A stretch of DNA of 40,855 nt from NCBI GenBank assembly GCA_012519745.1, contig JAAYPO010000083.1, forward strand, positions 1 through 40,855. Direction: 5' to 3'. Shown here in pieces: positions 30,900 to 40,161 of the stretch (positions are counted from its first letter, which is position 1; each line of letters opens with the position of its first letter). The notes under the pieces were generated by a model that did no database searches, was not told where the DNA came from, and saw only the letters and a list, made by a program, of their open reading frames with translations. A program made the position numbers and the translations under genes. The DNA is from Clostridiaceae bacterium (GTDB lineage Bacteria > Bacillota > Clostridia > Acetivibrionales > DTU013).

Positions 30900-32939
30900 A
30901 TGAAAATAGCATTAGCGGGGAATCCCAATTCAGGGAAGACTACGTTATTCAATGCGATAACGGGAAGAACAGAATATGTGGGGAACTGGCCGGGCGTAAC
31001 GGTTGAAAAGAAGGAGGCCGACCTGAATCGAGTTTTCAGGAGGATCGCTGCTAAAGCATTTGCTGAGATAAGTGGTGGTGCGCACAGCAGCGGCAGGATA
31101 CGTGTCGTGGATCTGCCCGGTGCCTACTCCATATCTCCATTTACAAGTGAAGAGGCGATAACCAGAGACTTTGTCACCGGTGAGAACCCTGATGTGATCA
31201 TTAACATAATTGATTGCAGCAGTCTTGAAAGAAGTCTCTTTTTTACTACCCAGCTGCTTGAACTGGGTATTCCGTTGGTCATTGCCCTTAATAAGGTGGA
31301 TATCATAAGAAGACATGGTGATAAAGTAGATGTAAGCGGCTTGGCGGATGCGCTGGACTGCAGGATAATCGAGGTTTCTGCCAATGATGGAGAAGGCCTG
31401 GACAAACTTGTTGCCGAAGCTGTAAAGGCATCTGTGCAGGATAGGGAGAAGCTGCCTGCAGCAGGCTTTGATACAGCTGTGGCAGGAGCCGGCGGTGACG
31501 AGGATGGACTGGACAGGGCAAGGCAGGCCTATGCAAAGACGATCACCGGCAAGTATTTTTTCAGGAAGAGAAGCGCAAATGAGATCACATTTTCCGACAA
31601 GGCCGACCGTGTCGTTGCCCATCCTGTTTTTGGGCTGATCATATTTGCTCTGATTATGTGGGGTGTATATGCATTATCGATAAATGGTATCGGGGGCTGG
31701 GCTTCCGGATATATCAACGATGTTCTTTTTGCCGAAGCTATCCCGGATGCTTTGAACAGTTTTTTTGAGTCTATTGGTTTGAGTCCCATCCTCCAAATGC
31801 TCATTGTTGACGGAGCGGTAGGAGGTGTTGGAGCCGTACTGGGCTTCATACCGCTGATCATGGTGCTCTTCTTTTGCCTGGCATTGCTTGAGGACAGCGG
31901 ATACATGGCAAGAGTGGCTGTGGTGATGGATCGTTACTTTAAAAAGATAGGTCTGTCAGGTAAGTCCATCATCCCGATGATCGTGGGTACGGGCTGCTCC
32001 ATACCTGGTGTCATGGCTACAAGGACCATTGAGGACGACACGGAGAGAAGGATCACGACCATACTGACGCCTTTTGTGCCGTGCGGAGCAAAGCTTCCGG
32101 TCATCGCGCTTTTTGCTGCGGTGTTCTTTCCCGGAGCGACCTGGGTGTTCCCGAGCATATATTTGCTTGCAGGGCTGGTGATAATTGCAGGAGGACTGCT
32201 GCTTAAGAAGATTTTCAGATATGAAGGGGAGAATATTTCCAGCTTTATTCTGGAACTGCCCGAATATAAGCTGCCGAGCCTGAAACATGCACTGCGGCAG
32301 ATGCTGAAGCAGGCAATTGCATTTATTAAGAAGGCTGCCACGATCATTCTTGTAATGAATACATTAGTGTGGTTTATGCAGACATACGGCTGGAACCTCC
32401 GGCCTGTGGAGGACCAGAGCATGAGCATTCTGGCTGCCATTGGCGGCGTTGCTGCCCCGCTGCTGCTCCCATTGGGACTCGCAAGCTGGCAGATGGCCTC
32501 TTCTATAGTGACAGGATTTATTGCAAAGGAAAATGTAGTGGCAACACTGGCAATACTGCTGGCATCCTCCGAGGATGCTCTCTATACCGCAACCGGACCA
32601 TTGGCTGAGATGTTTACCCCAGTCACTGCATTTGCATTCCTGGCGTTCAATCTTTTTGCACCGCCATGCTTTGCAGCGGTGGGAGCGATGAATTCAGAGC
32701 TGGGAGGCCGCAGGTGGATATTCAAGGCGCTGCTGTTCCAGCTTGGAGTTGGATACGCTGTTGCTATGCTCATTACACAAATAGGAACGCTGATAGTTTA
32801 CGGAAGGCCGGCTGACGGAGCTTTAGCTTCCATCATCATTGCCGCTGCACTGGTTGGTCTTGTTATTGCAGCTATTAGGATCCGGAACGGCAAGACGAGA
32901 GGGATCAGCAACACAATGAGGGAGGAGAATGCGTTATGA
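30900..32939 (+). CDS. feoB: FeoB, ferrous iron transport GTPase/permease
   Basis: 679 residues from ATG 30900, chosen because GGAGG lies six bases upstream (ATG 30894 overlaps it). The N-terminal G domain has G1 GNPNSGKT (7-14), G3 DLPG near 76, G4 NKVD near 130 and G5 SAND near 158. A linker leads into the membrane domain with about eight to ten helices and the conserved gate segments VGTGCSIPGV and PCGAKLPVIALFA. The product takes up Fe(II) across the cytoplasmic membrane. Its TGA overlaps the ATG of the Cys-rich peptide gene by four bases (ATGA). Confidence 0.96.
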   Translation: MKIALAGNPNSGKTTLFNAITGRTEYVGNWPGVTVEKKEADLNRVFRRIAAKAFAEISGGAHSSGRIRVVDLPGAYSISPFTSEEAITRDFVTGENPDVIINIIDCSSLERSLFFTTQLLELGIPLVIALNKVDIIRRHGDKVDVSGLADALDCRIIEVSANDGEGLDKLVAEAVKASVQDREKLPAAGFDTAVAGAGGDEDGLDRARQAYAKTITGKYFFRKRSANEITFSDKADRVVAHPVFGLIIFALIMWGVYALSINGIGGWASGYINDVLFAEAIPDALNSFFESIGLSPILQMLIVDGAVGGVGAVLGFIPLIMVLFFCLALLEDSGYMARVAVVMDRYFKKIGLSGKSIIPMIVGTGCSIPGVMATRTIEDDTERRITTILTPFVPCGAKLPVIALFAAVFFPGATWVFPSIYLLAGLVIIAGGLLLKKIFRYEGENISSFILELPEYKLPSLKHALRQMLKQAIAFIKKAATIILVMNTLVWFMQTYGWNLRPVEDQSMSILAAIGGVAAPLLLPLGLASWQMASSIVTGFIAKENVVATLAILLASSEDALYTATGPLAEMFTPVTAFAFLAFNLFAPPCFAAVGAMNSELGGRRWIFKALLFQLGVGYAVAMLITQIGTLIVYGRPADGALASIIIAAALVGLVIAAIRIRNGKTRGISNTMREENAL

Positions 32940-33082
32940 TGGCGAATATAATTATAGGGATCGTGTTTTTCGGTATAGTGGCTTTTGCTGCATATAAGAC
33001 AATAAAGAGCATGAGGAGCAATTCCTGTCCCGGCTGTGCATGCGGGTGCTCTGATGAGCAGCGCAGAAGCTGCGGGTGCTAA
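32936..33082 (+). CDS. FeoB-associated Cys-rich membrane protein
   Basis: 48 residues starting at ATG 32936 in an ATGA overlap with feoB; GGAGGA lies upstream. One transmembrane helix (about 4-20) is followed by a basic stretch and a Cys-rich tail (CPGCACGC ... CGC) with six cysteines. This is the layout of the FeoB_associated family, often encoded after feoB in Clostridia and thought to handle iron or assist FeoB; direct function is unproven. Confidence 0.88.
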   Translation: MMANIIIGIVFFGIVAFAAYKTIKSMRSNSCPGCACGCSDEQRRSCGC

Positions 33083-33203
33083 GGGGTGCAGCTCGTGGGC
33101 AAGGTTTAGCCTTCAGGCGCAAAGGCACACCCCCGCAGGTGCTGACGTACACCTGTTGTTGAATAAAGCTTGATGGTTGGAAATGACTTAAGGAGGCATC
33201 TGG

Positions 33204-34145
33204 GTGGATAATGCTGTTGCCGTAATATCCAAGGTACTGCCGGTCATACTCCTTATATTTCTTGGTAATATACTGCAGCGGACTGGCTTTCTGAAGCAAA
33301 GTACTGTTGAGGATCTAAAGAAGATCATCGTCAATATCGGGCTTCCTTCCCTGCTGTTTCTGGCTTTCACCGGAACTGCCTTTGAAGCCAGGTATCTGCT
33401 GATCTTCTTTGCTGTTTTTCTTGTATGTGTGATAATGCTTGTTTTCGGAGGGCTGTACAAAAAGGCTGCAAGGCTCGATAACGATTATGTTCCCGCGCTC
33501 TTCAGCGGATTTGAGACGGGGATGATGGGATACTCCCTTTTTGTTGCCGTGTTTGGAGCGGAAAACATGTTCAAGATCGCTATAATGGATATCGGACAGG
33601 TCACATTCGTTTTCTTTGTACTCGTAAGCTATCTTCAGAGAAAAAACGGCCAGACCTCAAACGCCAGGCAGCTTTTATTATCCTTTATCAAATCACCGGT
33701 AATTCTGGCAATAATCATAGGGAGCCTCAGCGGGACATTTGGTGTGATCACAGCAATAGAACAATTGCCGGTGTTTAGCTCTGTCCTTGAGGCAATCAAG
33801 CTTCTGTCAAATCTGACATCACCGATCATCTGCATTATTATTGGGTATGAGCTGCATGTCAGTCTGCACGCTCTCAAGGGGCCGTTGTTGGCTGCCCTTA
33901 CCCGGCTCGCAATCCTGCTGGCCATTGCATTTGCACTCAACAAAATACTGATCGGAGGAATACTGCAGCTTGACAGAAGCTATGAAATAGCGCTGTATAC
34001 GCTGTTTCTGTTGCCGCCTCCATTTGTTGTTCCGATATATATGAAGGAGAGCAATGGGAAAGACAGGGATTTCATACTCAATTCAATATCTATCAGCATA
34101 TTGCTCTCACTTGCAGCATTTCTTATATTGATCCTAATCGTCTAG
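33204..34145 (+). CDS. Auxin efflux carrier (AEC) family transporter
   Basis: 313 residues from GTG 33204, seven bases after AGGAGG. Ten predicted transmembrane helices in two halves, with the family features KVLPVILLIFLGNILQRTGFL at the start, IVNIGLPSLLFLAFTG, and a proline/glycine break near FIKSPVILAIIIGSLSG. AEC proteins in bacteria often carry organic acids such as malate or malonate; the substrate is unknown here. It is 121 bp from the FeoB-associated peptide gene, with no clear terminator between, but no functional link is evident. Confidence 0.88.
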   Translation: MDNAVAVISKVLPVILLIFLGNILQRTGFLKQSTVEDLKKIIVNIGLPSLLFLAFTGTAFEARYLLIFFAVFLVCVIMLVFGGLYKKAARLDNDYVPALFSGFETGMMGYSLFVAVFGAENMFKIAIMDIGQVTFVFFVLVSYLQRKNGQTSNARQLLLSFIKSPVILAIIIGSLSGTFGVITAIEQLPVFSSVLEAIKLLSNLTSPIICIIIGYELHVSLHALKGPLLAALTRLAILLAIAFALNKILIGGILQLDRSYEIALYTLFLLPPPFVVPIYMKESNGKDRDFILNSISISILLSLAAFLILILIV

Positions 34146-34187
34146 CGTCAGTTTGTCGGAAATCGATGTCATGCTTTAGTACACTTT

Positions 34188-34250
34188 TTGAACTTATTTA
34201 TAAGTTCAAGGTTCTTTTTCTGGAAAAAATGAATTACTTATTGAATAAGT
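34188..34250. promoter_or_regulatory. Two AACTTAT palindromes (candidate operators)
   Basis: TTGAACTTAT-TT-ATAAGTTCAA at 34188-34209 is a perfect 10-bp-arm palindrome. ACTTATT-G-AATAAGT at 34236-34250 is a 7-1-7 palindrome. A third half-like AACTTATT lies at 34272-34279, next to the start of the helix-turn-helix gene. The same half-motif in three places suggests a regulator binding here, plausibly autoregulation. The first could also act as a terminator stem for the transporter gene. Confidence 0.5.
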
Positions 34251-34301
34251 GGTTATTATTCAATTAGAACGAACTTATTGCGGAACAGGAGTGTGAGAAA
34301 G

Positions 34302-34853
34302 GTGTATGAAAGCATAACGTACGAAGAGCTCAAAAGCCTTCCCAGAGATCAAAAGATAGAGGCTCTGAAGGAGCTGAAGGCTCTTTATCCGACACAAAAG
34401 AAGATCGCAGAAAAGCTTGGTGTGAATCCTGCAAATATATACAATATGATTGCCAAGTATGTGAAAGCAGAAGATGAGGGGCGACCGAAAGCCGGAGCGA
34501 GAGCAGGAACGAAGGCGGCAGTGAAGGCGGTAAGGGAAGCAGCAAAACCGACCGAAGGAAAAGCCGGAACTGAGGGAGAGATAAAAGCCGGAGCAAAAGA
34601 CATGATAAATGCCGGAGCAGAGGGAGAGATAAAAGCCGGAGCAGAGGGCGATCCCAAGGCGGAGACTTCAGTGCCTCAAGAAAAGCGTGTCAGACATAAG
34701 AGAGAGAAGAAAATGAAGGCAGAGGAAAATCTATTGATAACACTATCGAAAAGCTTGACCGGCGAAGAAGCACAAACGCTGCTTATGGGAATCGGCAGCA
34801 TGTTTCTGAAGAATCATGATTACAGATTGGAGATCCGGATAAGCGAAACATAA
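34302..34853 (+). CDS. Helix-turn-helix protein with alanine/glycine/lysine repeat linker
   Basis: About 183 residues from GTG 34302; GTG 34293 and TTG 34278 are alternative in-frame starts, and AGGAG at 34287-34291 fits 34302 best. The N-terminal part is a helix-turn-helix (YPTQKKIAEKLGVNPANIYNMIAKY). The middle is low-complexity, with repeated KAGA, EGEIKAGA and AGAEG units and a basic KRVRHKREKK stretch. The C-terminal ~50 residues form a small alpha/beta tail (LLITLSKSLTGEEAQTLLMGI...). The DNA-binding part suggests a regulator, possibly of the palindromes just upstream. No family name can be given. Confidence 0.65.
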   Translation: MYESITYEELKSLPRDQKIEALKELKALYPTQKKIAEKLGVNPANIYNMIAKYVKAEDEGRPKAGARAGTKAAVKAVREAAKPTEGKAGTEGEIKAGAKDMINAGAEGEIKAGAEGDPKAETSVPQEKRVRHKREKKMKAEENLLITLSKSLTGEEAQTLLMGIGSMFLKNHDYRLEIRISET

Positions 34854-34960
34854 TGCAAGGCACAGCAATGTGCCTTATTTTTTGTGGTAAAATTTCGACA
34901 GAATGAAATATTGGCGTTGCAGAAAAATAAAAGAAGAGCGATGAGGACAGGAGATATCCT

Positions 34961-36511
34961 ATGACGATAAAAGGTAATGGTGTAAATGCAGGATGGAATC
35001 TTGAAAACAGCTATTTGGATCTGCCGGAATTTTTCTATTCCCGTCTTTTGCCTGCACCGGTGAGTTCGCCAAAGCTGGCTGTACTGAATCATCCTCTTGC
35101 GGAGTCACTGGGGCTGGACCCTGAGGCTTTGCTGAAGGAGGGGGCAGCCATATTTGCAGGCAACCGCGTGCCGCCTGGGTCAATACCGCTGGCTCAGGCC
35201 TATGCAGGTCACCAGTTTGGGCATTTTACCATGCTGGGTGATGGCCGGGCAATATTGCTTGGAGAGCAGATAACTCCGAAGGGTGAGAGGTTTGATGTGC
35301 AGCTCAAGGGCTCGGGCAGGACGCCCTACTCCCGGGGAGGTGACGGCCGGGCAGTACTTGGGCCCATGTTGAGGGAATATATTATCAGCGAGGCGATGCA
35401 TGCCCTTGGGATCCCGACTACCCGAAGTCTTGCTGTTGCAGCTACCGGTGATATGGTTTATCGCGAAGAAGCACTGCCGGGCGCTGTTTTGACTCGTATC
35501 GCGGCCAGCCACATCAGAGTCGGGACCTTCCAGTATGCTGCAAAATGGGGCACGGTGGACGATCTCAGGGTATTGGCTGATTACACCCTTGAACGGCATT
35601 TCTCCGAAAACCGGTGCAGTGAAGACAATGATGCGGCCAATCATGAGGAGGATGCATTTGCGTATGCTCCGTCAAGCTCTTATAATTGTGAGGACAATGG
35701 AAACAAATACATATTCCTTTTGAGTGAGGTCGTCAGGCGGCAGGCGTTCCTGATAGCCAAGTGGCAGTTGGCGGGCTTCATTCATGGTGTAATGAATACC
35801 GATAATATGGCCTTGAGTGGTGAGACTATTGACTATGGACCTTGTGCATTTATGGATGTTTTTGATCCTGATACGGTATTTAGCTCTATTGATACCCATG
35901 GAAGGTATGCATATGGAAATCAGCCGATCATAGCCGCATGGAACCTGTCCAGATTTGCCGATGCATTGCTGCCGCTTTTACACGAAAATGAGAGGAAGGC
36001 TGTTGAAATCGCACAGAATGAAGTGTCCAAATTCAACGATTTATTTTATGGATACTGGTTTGATGGGATGAGGGCAAAACTGGGGATATTCAACGATGAA
36101 CCATATGATGACGACCTTGTCGGATACCTGCTGGGTATGATGCTCAAGTACAGGGCTGACTTTACGAATACCTTCAGAGCATTGACAAATGATGATACCG
36201 AGGGTATGGATATATTCAAAACTGACGAATTCATCGGATGGAAGATGCAGTGGAGGGCGAGGCAGAGCAGGCAGCCTCAGTCACCGGACGAAGCGTATCT
36301 GCTGATGCTCCACAACAACCCTTCTGTTATCCCGCGCAATCACCGGGTGGAGGAGGCGCTTGAAGCGGCAGTAAAGTACGGCGACTATAGTGTGATGCAG
36401 AAGCTGCTGAGCGTCCTCTCAGATCCCTATTCCTATTCACCAGAACATGAAGTTTACACAACTTTGCCTGCACCCTCCTCCTGCCCGTACCAAACATTTT
36501 GCGGGACCTGA
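34961..36511 (+). CDS. selO: SelO protein adenylyltransferase (YdiU family)
   Basis: 516 residues, ATG 34961, complete. It opens with the SelO pattern ([24 protein letters not shown]), followed by [24 protein letters not shown], then [44 protein letters not shown], and [25 protein letters not shown], the active-site region of this pseudokinase-fold family. The C-terminus ends in CPYQTFCGT, as in Firmicutes homologues. SelO transfers AMP to Ser, Thr or Tyr of proteins and is linked to redox stress. It lacks a selenocysteine codon at the end. Monocistronic as far as can be seen. Confidence 0.92.
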   Translation: MTIKGNGVNAGWNLENSYLDLPEFFYSRLLPAPVSSPKLAVLNHPLAESLGLDPEALLKEGAAIFAGNRVPPGSIPLAQAYAGHQFGHFTMLGDGRAILLGEQITPKGERFDVQLKGSGRTPYSRGGDGRAVLGPMLREYIISEAMHALGIPTTRSLAVAATGDMVYREEALPGAVLTRIAASHIRVGTFQYAAKWGTVDDLRVLADYTLERHFSENRCSEDNDAANHEEDAFAYAPSSSYNCEDNGNKYIFLLSEVVRRQAFLIAKWQLAGFIHGVMNTDNMALSGETIDYGPCAFMDVFDPDTVFSSIDTHGRYAYGNQPIIAAWNLSRFADALLPLLHENERKAVEIAQNEVSKFNDLFYGYWFDGMRAKLGIFNDEPYDDDLVGYLLGMMLKYRADFTNTFRALTNDDTEGMDIFKTDEFIGWKMQWRARQSRQPQSPDEAYLLMLHNNPSVIPRNHRVEEALEAAVKYGDYSVMQKLLSVLSDPYSYSPEHEVYTTLPAPSSCPYQTFCGT

Positions 36512-36587
36512 TTTGTGGGGGCCGGCGGGTGATATTTCCTGCGTACAGGGCGGCTTTCATGCCTGTTGAGGCAGAATAAGGATGAGG

Positions 36588-36639
36588 TTGATTAATTTCG
36601 TCGCACAATATATAATGGAATCAACATGTGCGTACAAGT
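36588..36639 (+). promoter_or_regulatory. araR promoter with AraR-like operator
   Basis: TTGATT (36588-36593) and TATAAT (36611-36616) with a 17-bp spacer. At 36624-36639, ACATGTGCGTACAAGT matches the Bacillus AraR operator ATTTGTACGTACAAAT in 12 of 16 positions and lies just after the -10 box, suited to autorepression relieved by arabinose. Confidence 0.7.
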
Positions 36640-36660
36640 TGATCTTCTGTGGAGCCGCTT

Positions 36661-37758
36661 ATGACAAAAGACATAAATCAGCCTAAATATCTCAAGCTCA
36701 AGGAATATCTGAAGGGCGAGATGCTGATGGGAAGGATCAAGCCCGGAGAGCAGATCCCATCGGAGCATTCACTGGCCGAAATGTTCACTATAAGCAGGCA
36801 TACGGTGAGGAAGGCTGTATCGATACTGATAAATGAAGGTTACCTGACATCGGAACACGGACGAGGTACATACTGCCTTGACAGAAGCCATAAAAGGAGC
36901 ACCTCAAGGAATATTGGTGTAATAACGACATACATGTCCGATTATATATTCCCGAAGGTCATACAGGGGATCGACAGTGTGCTTTCACAAAACGGGTACA
37001 GCATAATCCTGAAAAATACAAACAACGACACAATCAATGAGAGCAATTGCCTGAAGGACATGCTGGAAAAGAACGTTGAAGGGCTGATTATCGAGCCGAC
37101 AAAGAGCGCTCTGTTTTCCCGGAACCTGGAGCTGTTCAAAGCTCTTGACAGCTGCGGTATACCATTTGTCTTTATTCATGGCTATCATCAGAATCTGGAG
37201 GATAAACCATATGTCATACTGGATGATGCCGCCGGCATGTATTCCGCAGTGAGATATCTGGCGGGGCTGGGTCACAAAAAAATCACCGGGATATTCAAGG
37301 CCGATGACATCCAGGGATTGAACAGACATGAGGGATATGTCAGGGCGCTGGCTGATTCCCGGATTTCTTACGATCCTGATAATGTGATCCTTTTCCATAC
37401 GGAAGATAAGGAAGTAAAGCCGGTGAATTTCATAAGGGATATGATCATGTCAGGCAGCAGGATGGATGCTGTTGTATGCTACAATGATGAGATAGCGTTC
37501 AAGGTGTTCCAGCTTGTTGAGGGAATGGGCCTGAAGGTGCCGGAGGATATATCCATCACAGGATTTGACGACTCTTACCTTTCTGAAAACGGCGCTGTCA
37601 GGCTGACATCGGTGTCCCATCCCAAAGAAAGGCTGGGAATGGCAGCTGCCGAGCTATTGCTCGATATCCTCAGTGGGAGGAATGATGCAGCAGATCGTTG
37701 GCAGCAGGTAATAGTACCCGAGCTTATCATCAAGGATTCGTGCAAAAAGAGGCAATGA
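36661..37758 (+). CDS. araR: AraR-type transcriptional repressor (GntR DNA-binding, LacI-like sensor)
   Basis: 365 residues from ATG 36661, six bases after GGAG; GTG 36649 overlaps that site. Residues 1-75 are a GntR winged helix (YLKLKEYLKGEMLMGRI, IPSEHSLAEMFTISRHTVRKAVSILINEGYL). From ~85 on there is a type 1 periplasmic-binding-like sensor domain (IGVITTYMSDYIFPKVIQGID ... VVCYNDEIAFKV ... SITGFDDSYL). This combination is that of AraR, which represses arabinose genes until arabinose binds. The operator-like box precedes it and the araB/D/A genes follow 39 bp downstream, so it likely regulates its own operon. Confidence 0.88.
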   Translation: MTKDINQPKYLKLKEYLKGEMLMGRIKPGEQIPSEHSLAEMFTISRHTVRKAVSILINEGYLTSEHGRGTYCLDRSHKRSTSRNIGVITTYMSDYIFPKVIQGIDSVLSQNGYSIILKNTNNDTINESNCLKDMLEKNVEGLIIEPTKSALFSRNLELFKALDSCGIPFVFIHGYHQNLEDKPYVILDDAAGMYSAVRYLAGLGHKKITGIFKADDIQGLNRHEGYVRALADSRISYDPDNVILFHTEDKEVKPVNFIRDMIMSGSRMDAVVCYNDEIAFKVFQLVEGMGLKVPEDISITGFDDSYLSENGAVRLTSVSHPKERLGMAAAELLLDILSGRNDAADRWQQVIVPELIIKDSCKKRQ

Positions 37759-37797
37759 TGCCAATGAGATATATTAATCATGTAACGGAGGGATATA

Positions 37798-39405
37798 ATG
37801 AGCATTAAATCAATGGATGTCAAAAACTCCATCATCAACGGCAGGATGACCATTGGTATGGAGTTGGGATCTACTCGTATAAAGACGGTTCTGACGGGAG
37901 AGGATCATATGCCTGTGGCGTCAGGCAGTTATGATTGGGAAAACGACTGTGTAAACGGTATCTGGACATATAGTCTTGATAAAATATGGGAGGGGATACG
38001 GCTCAGCTACAAGGCTATGGCTGAGGATGTACTGGCCCGGTATGGAGCGCGCATACGCAAGGTCAGGGCCATTGGTATCAGCGCTATGATGCATGGCTAT
38101 CTTGTCCTGGACAAGGAGGAAAAGCTGCTGACTCCCTTTCGTACCTGGCGCAACAACATAACAGGTCAGGCCTCGGAAATACTGACTAAACTTTTCAATT
38201 TCCCCATTCCTCAAAGGTGGAGCATTGCCCATCTGTATCAGGCCATATTGAACGGTGAGGAACATATAGGTGAGATCAATTATATGACGACGCTTGCGGG
38301 ATATGTGCACTGGAAGCTGACCAGAAGCAAGGTGCTGGGGATCGGTGATGCGTCGGGCGTATTTCCCATAGATCCAAAGACCGGCAGTTACGACCGGCAA
38401 ATGATAGCGCAGTTCGAAGAACTGGTCAGTCCCCTGAAGCTGACATGGGGGCTGGAGGATATACTGCCTGACGTTCTGCCGGCGGGAGCGGAAGCAGGCA
38501 AGCTGACTGTAGAGGGCGCCTGTCTGTTGGATGAAACAGGGCAGCTGGAGTCAGGCATCCCGCTTTGTCCGCCGGAGGGTGACGCGGGTACCGGAATGGT
38601 TGCCACAAACAGTATAGCAGCACGTACCGGGAATGTGTCTGCCGGCACATCGGTTTTTGCAATGATAGTGCTCGAGAAGGAACTGTCAAAGGCGTACCCG
38701 GAGGTGGATATGGTGACCACACCTGCCGGCAAGCCTGTGGCCATGGTCCATTCAAACAACTGCACATCTGATTACGATGCGTGGATAGGTTTGTTTGCAG
38801 AGGCTTTCAAGGCGCTGGGAAATGATGTGAGTAAACCGAAGCTTTACGACACATTGCTTGGCGCAGCCCTTCAGGGAGATCCGGACTGCGGAGGACTGCT
38901 GTCCTACGGATATGTTTCCGGGGAGCATATCACACACTTTGAGCAAGGGCGTCCGCTGTTTGTACGCTCCGCCGGAAGCAGGTTCAATCTGGCGAATTTT
39001 ATGAGGGTCAAGCTGTTTTCGGCCCTGGGTGCTTTGAAGACCGGAATGGATATACTCATGGGCAAAGAGGCCGTGAAGGTGGATGAGATACTCGGTCATG
39101 GCGGATTCTTCAAGACCAGGGAGGTGGGGCAGAGGATGATGGCTGCCGCTCTCAATGTGCCTGTGTCAGTGATGGAAACAGCCGGAGAAGGCGGAGCCTG
39201 GGGAATTGCGCTGCTGGCGGCATACATGGCCGGCAGAGAGGAAGGCGAGTCTCTGGAGGATTTCTTGCAGAATAAAGTCTTTACGGGACGCCAGGTCAGC
39301 ACTGTGGCACCTGATCCATCCGATGTCGAGGGCTTCAATCAGTTTATGGAGCGCTATACAAAAGGACTTGCTATAGAAAGAGCAGCAATCGATAATCTGA
39401 AATAA
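37798..39405 (+). CDS. FGGY sugar kinase in the araB position (ribulokinase-like)
   Basis: 535 residues from ATG 37798 after ACGGAGGGA. FGGY hallmarks: N-terminal phosphate motif ([14 protein letters not shown]), [25 protein letters not shown], an SAGTS-type loop, and the late [22 protein letters not shown] block with [11 protein letters not shown]. The expected role is ATP-dependent phosphorylation of L-ribulose. The enzyme resembles xylulokinase-type FGGY members as much as classic AraB, so specificity for L-ribulose rests on its position between araR and araD. It may also act on xylulose. Confidence 0.8.
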   Translation: MSIKSMDVKNSIINGRMTIGMELGSTRIKTVLTGEDHMPVASGSYDWENDCVNGIWTYSLDKIWEGIRLSYKAMAEDVLARYGARIRKVRAIGISAMMHGYLVLDKEEKLLTPFRTWRNNITGQASEILTKLFNFPIPQRWSIAHLYQAILNGEEHIGEINYMTTLAGYVHWKLTRSKVLGIGDASGVFPIDPKTGSYDRQMIAQFEELVSPLKLTWGLEDILPDVLPAGAEAGKLTVEGACLLDETGQLESGIPLCPPEGDAGTGMVATNSIAARTGNVSAGTSVFAMIVLEKELSKAYPEVDMVTTPAGKPVAMVHSNNCTSDYDAWIGLFAEAFKALGNDVSKPKLYDTLLGAALQGDPDCGGLLSYGYVSGEHITHFEQGRPLFVRSAGSRFNLANFMRVKLFSALGALKTGMDILMGKEAVKVDEILGHGGFFKTREVGQRMMAAALNVPVSVMETAGEGGAWGIALLAAYMAGREEGESLEDFLQNKVFTGRQVSTVAPDPSDVEGFNQFMERYTKGLAIERAAIDNLK

Positions 39406-39444
39406 ATGTACATATATACTTGAACGGAGAAGAGGTGATAGCGG

Positions 39445-40134
39445 ATGCTGGAACAATTGAAACTGGATGTTTTTGAGGCGAATATGGAGCTGCCTGCCAG
39501 AAGCCTTGTGACCTATACCTGGGGAAATGCCAGCGGCATCGACAGAGAGAGAGGGCTGGTCGTCATAAAGCCCAGCGGCGTGCCTTATGAGGAAATGAAG
39601 GCAGAGCATATGGTAGTGGTGGATCTGGAAGGAAACCAGGTGGAAGGGGATATGAGGCCCTCATCCGATGTGATGACGCACCTGGAGTTATATAGAAGCT
39701 TTAAGAATATCGGCGGGGTGGTCCATACACATTCTAACTGGGCTACGATCTGGGCTCAGGCGGCAAGGAGCATTCCCACACTGGGTACCACACATGCGGA
39801 TTATTTCTACGGAGAGATACCATGTACAAGAAACATGACTGAAGAGGAAATCGCCGATGACTATGAAGTGCATACAGGTACGGTGATAGCAGAAACGTTC
39901 AGAGACAGGGATCCTGTCCAAACGCCGGGCGTTCTTGTCAGCGGACATGGGCCATTCACCTGGGGCAAGGATGCTGCAGAGGCAGTGCATAACGCAGTTG
40001 TCCTGGAAACGGTTGCCATGATGGCTTTCAATTCACTTTCATTGTCACCCGGACTGAATCCCATCAGCCGGGCCTTGCAGGACAGGCACTTTTTCAGGAA
40101 GCACGGGGTGGATGCTTACTACGGGCAAAAGTAG
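39445..40134 (+). CDS. araD: L-ribulose-5-phosphate 4-epimerase
   Basis: 229 residues, ATG 39445 with GGAGAAGAGGTG upstream. Class II aldolase-like fold: conserved [25 protein letters not shown] near the N-terminus; metal ligands H94 and H96 (HTHSNWA) and H168 (SGHGPFTWG), and D75 in [11 protein letters not shown]. The enzyme converts L-ribulose 5-phosphate to D-xylulose 5-phosphate for the pentose phosphate pathway. The length equals that of known AraD. The gap of 39 bp after the kinase gene contains TGTACAT but no full AraR box. Confidence 0.95.
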   Translation: MLEQLKLDVFEANMELPARSLVTYTWGNASGIDRERGLVVIKPSGVPYEEMKAEHMVVVDLEGNQVEGDMRPSSDVMTHLELYRSFKNIGGVVHTHSNWATIWAQAARSIPTLGTTHADYFYGEIPCTRNMTEEEIADDYEVHTGTVIAETFRDRDPVQTPGVLVSGHGPFTWGKDAAEAVHNAVVLETVAMMAFNSLSLSPGLNPISRALQDRHFFRKHGVDAYYGQK

Positions 40135-40161
40135 AATAATATAGTAGCAGGAGGATTGCTT

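Noticed and set aside
34961-36511. SelO read as truncated because of its unusual end
   Set aside because: The C-terminus TFCGT is the normal end for Firmicutes SelO and the length is usual.
39405-39445. AraR operator before araD (TGTACATATA)
   Set aside because: Only one half resembles the consensus, and the gene is within an operon.
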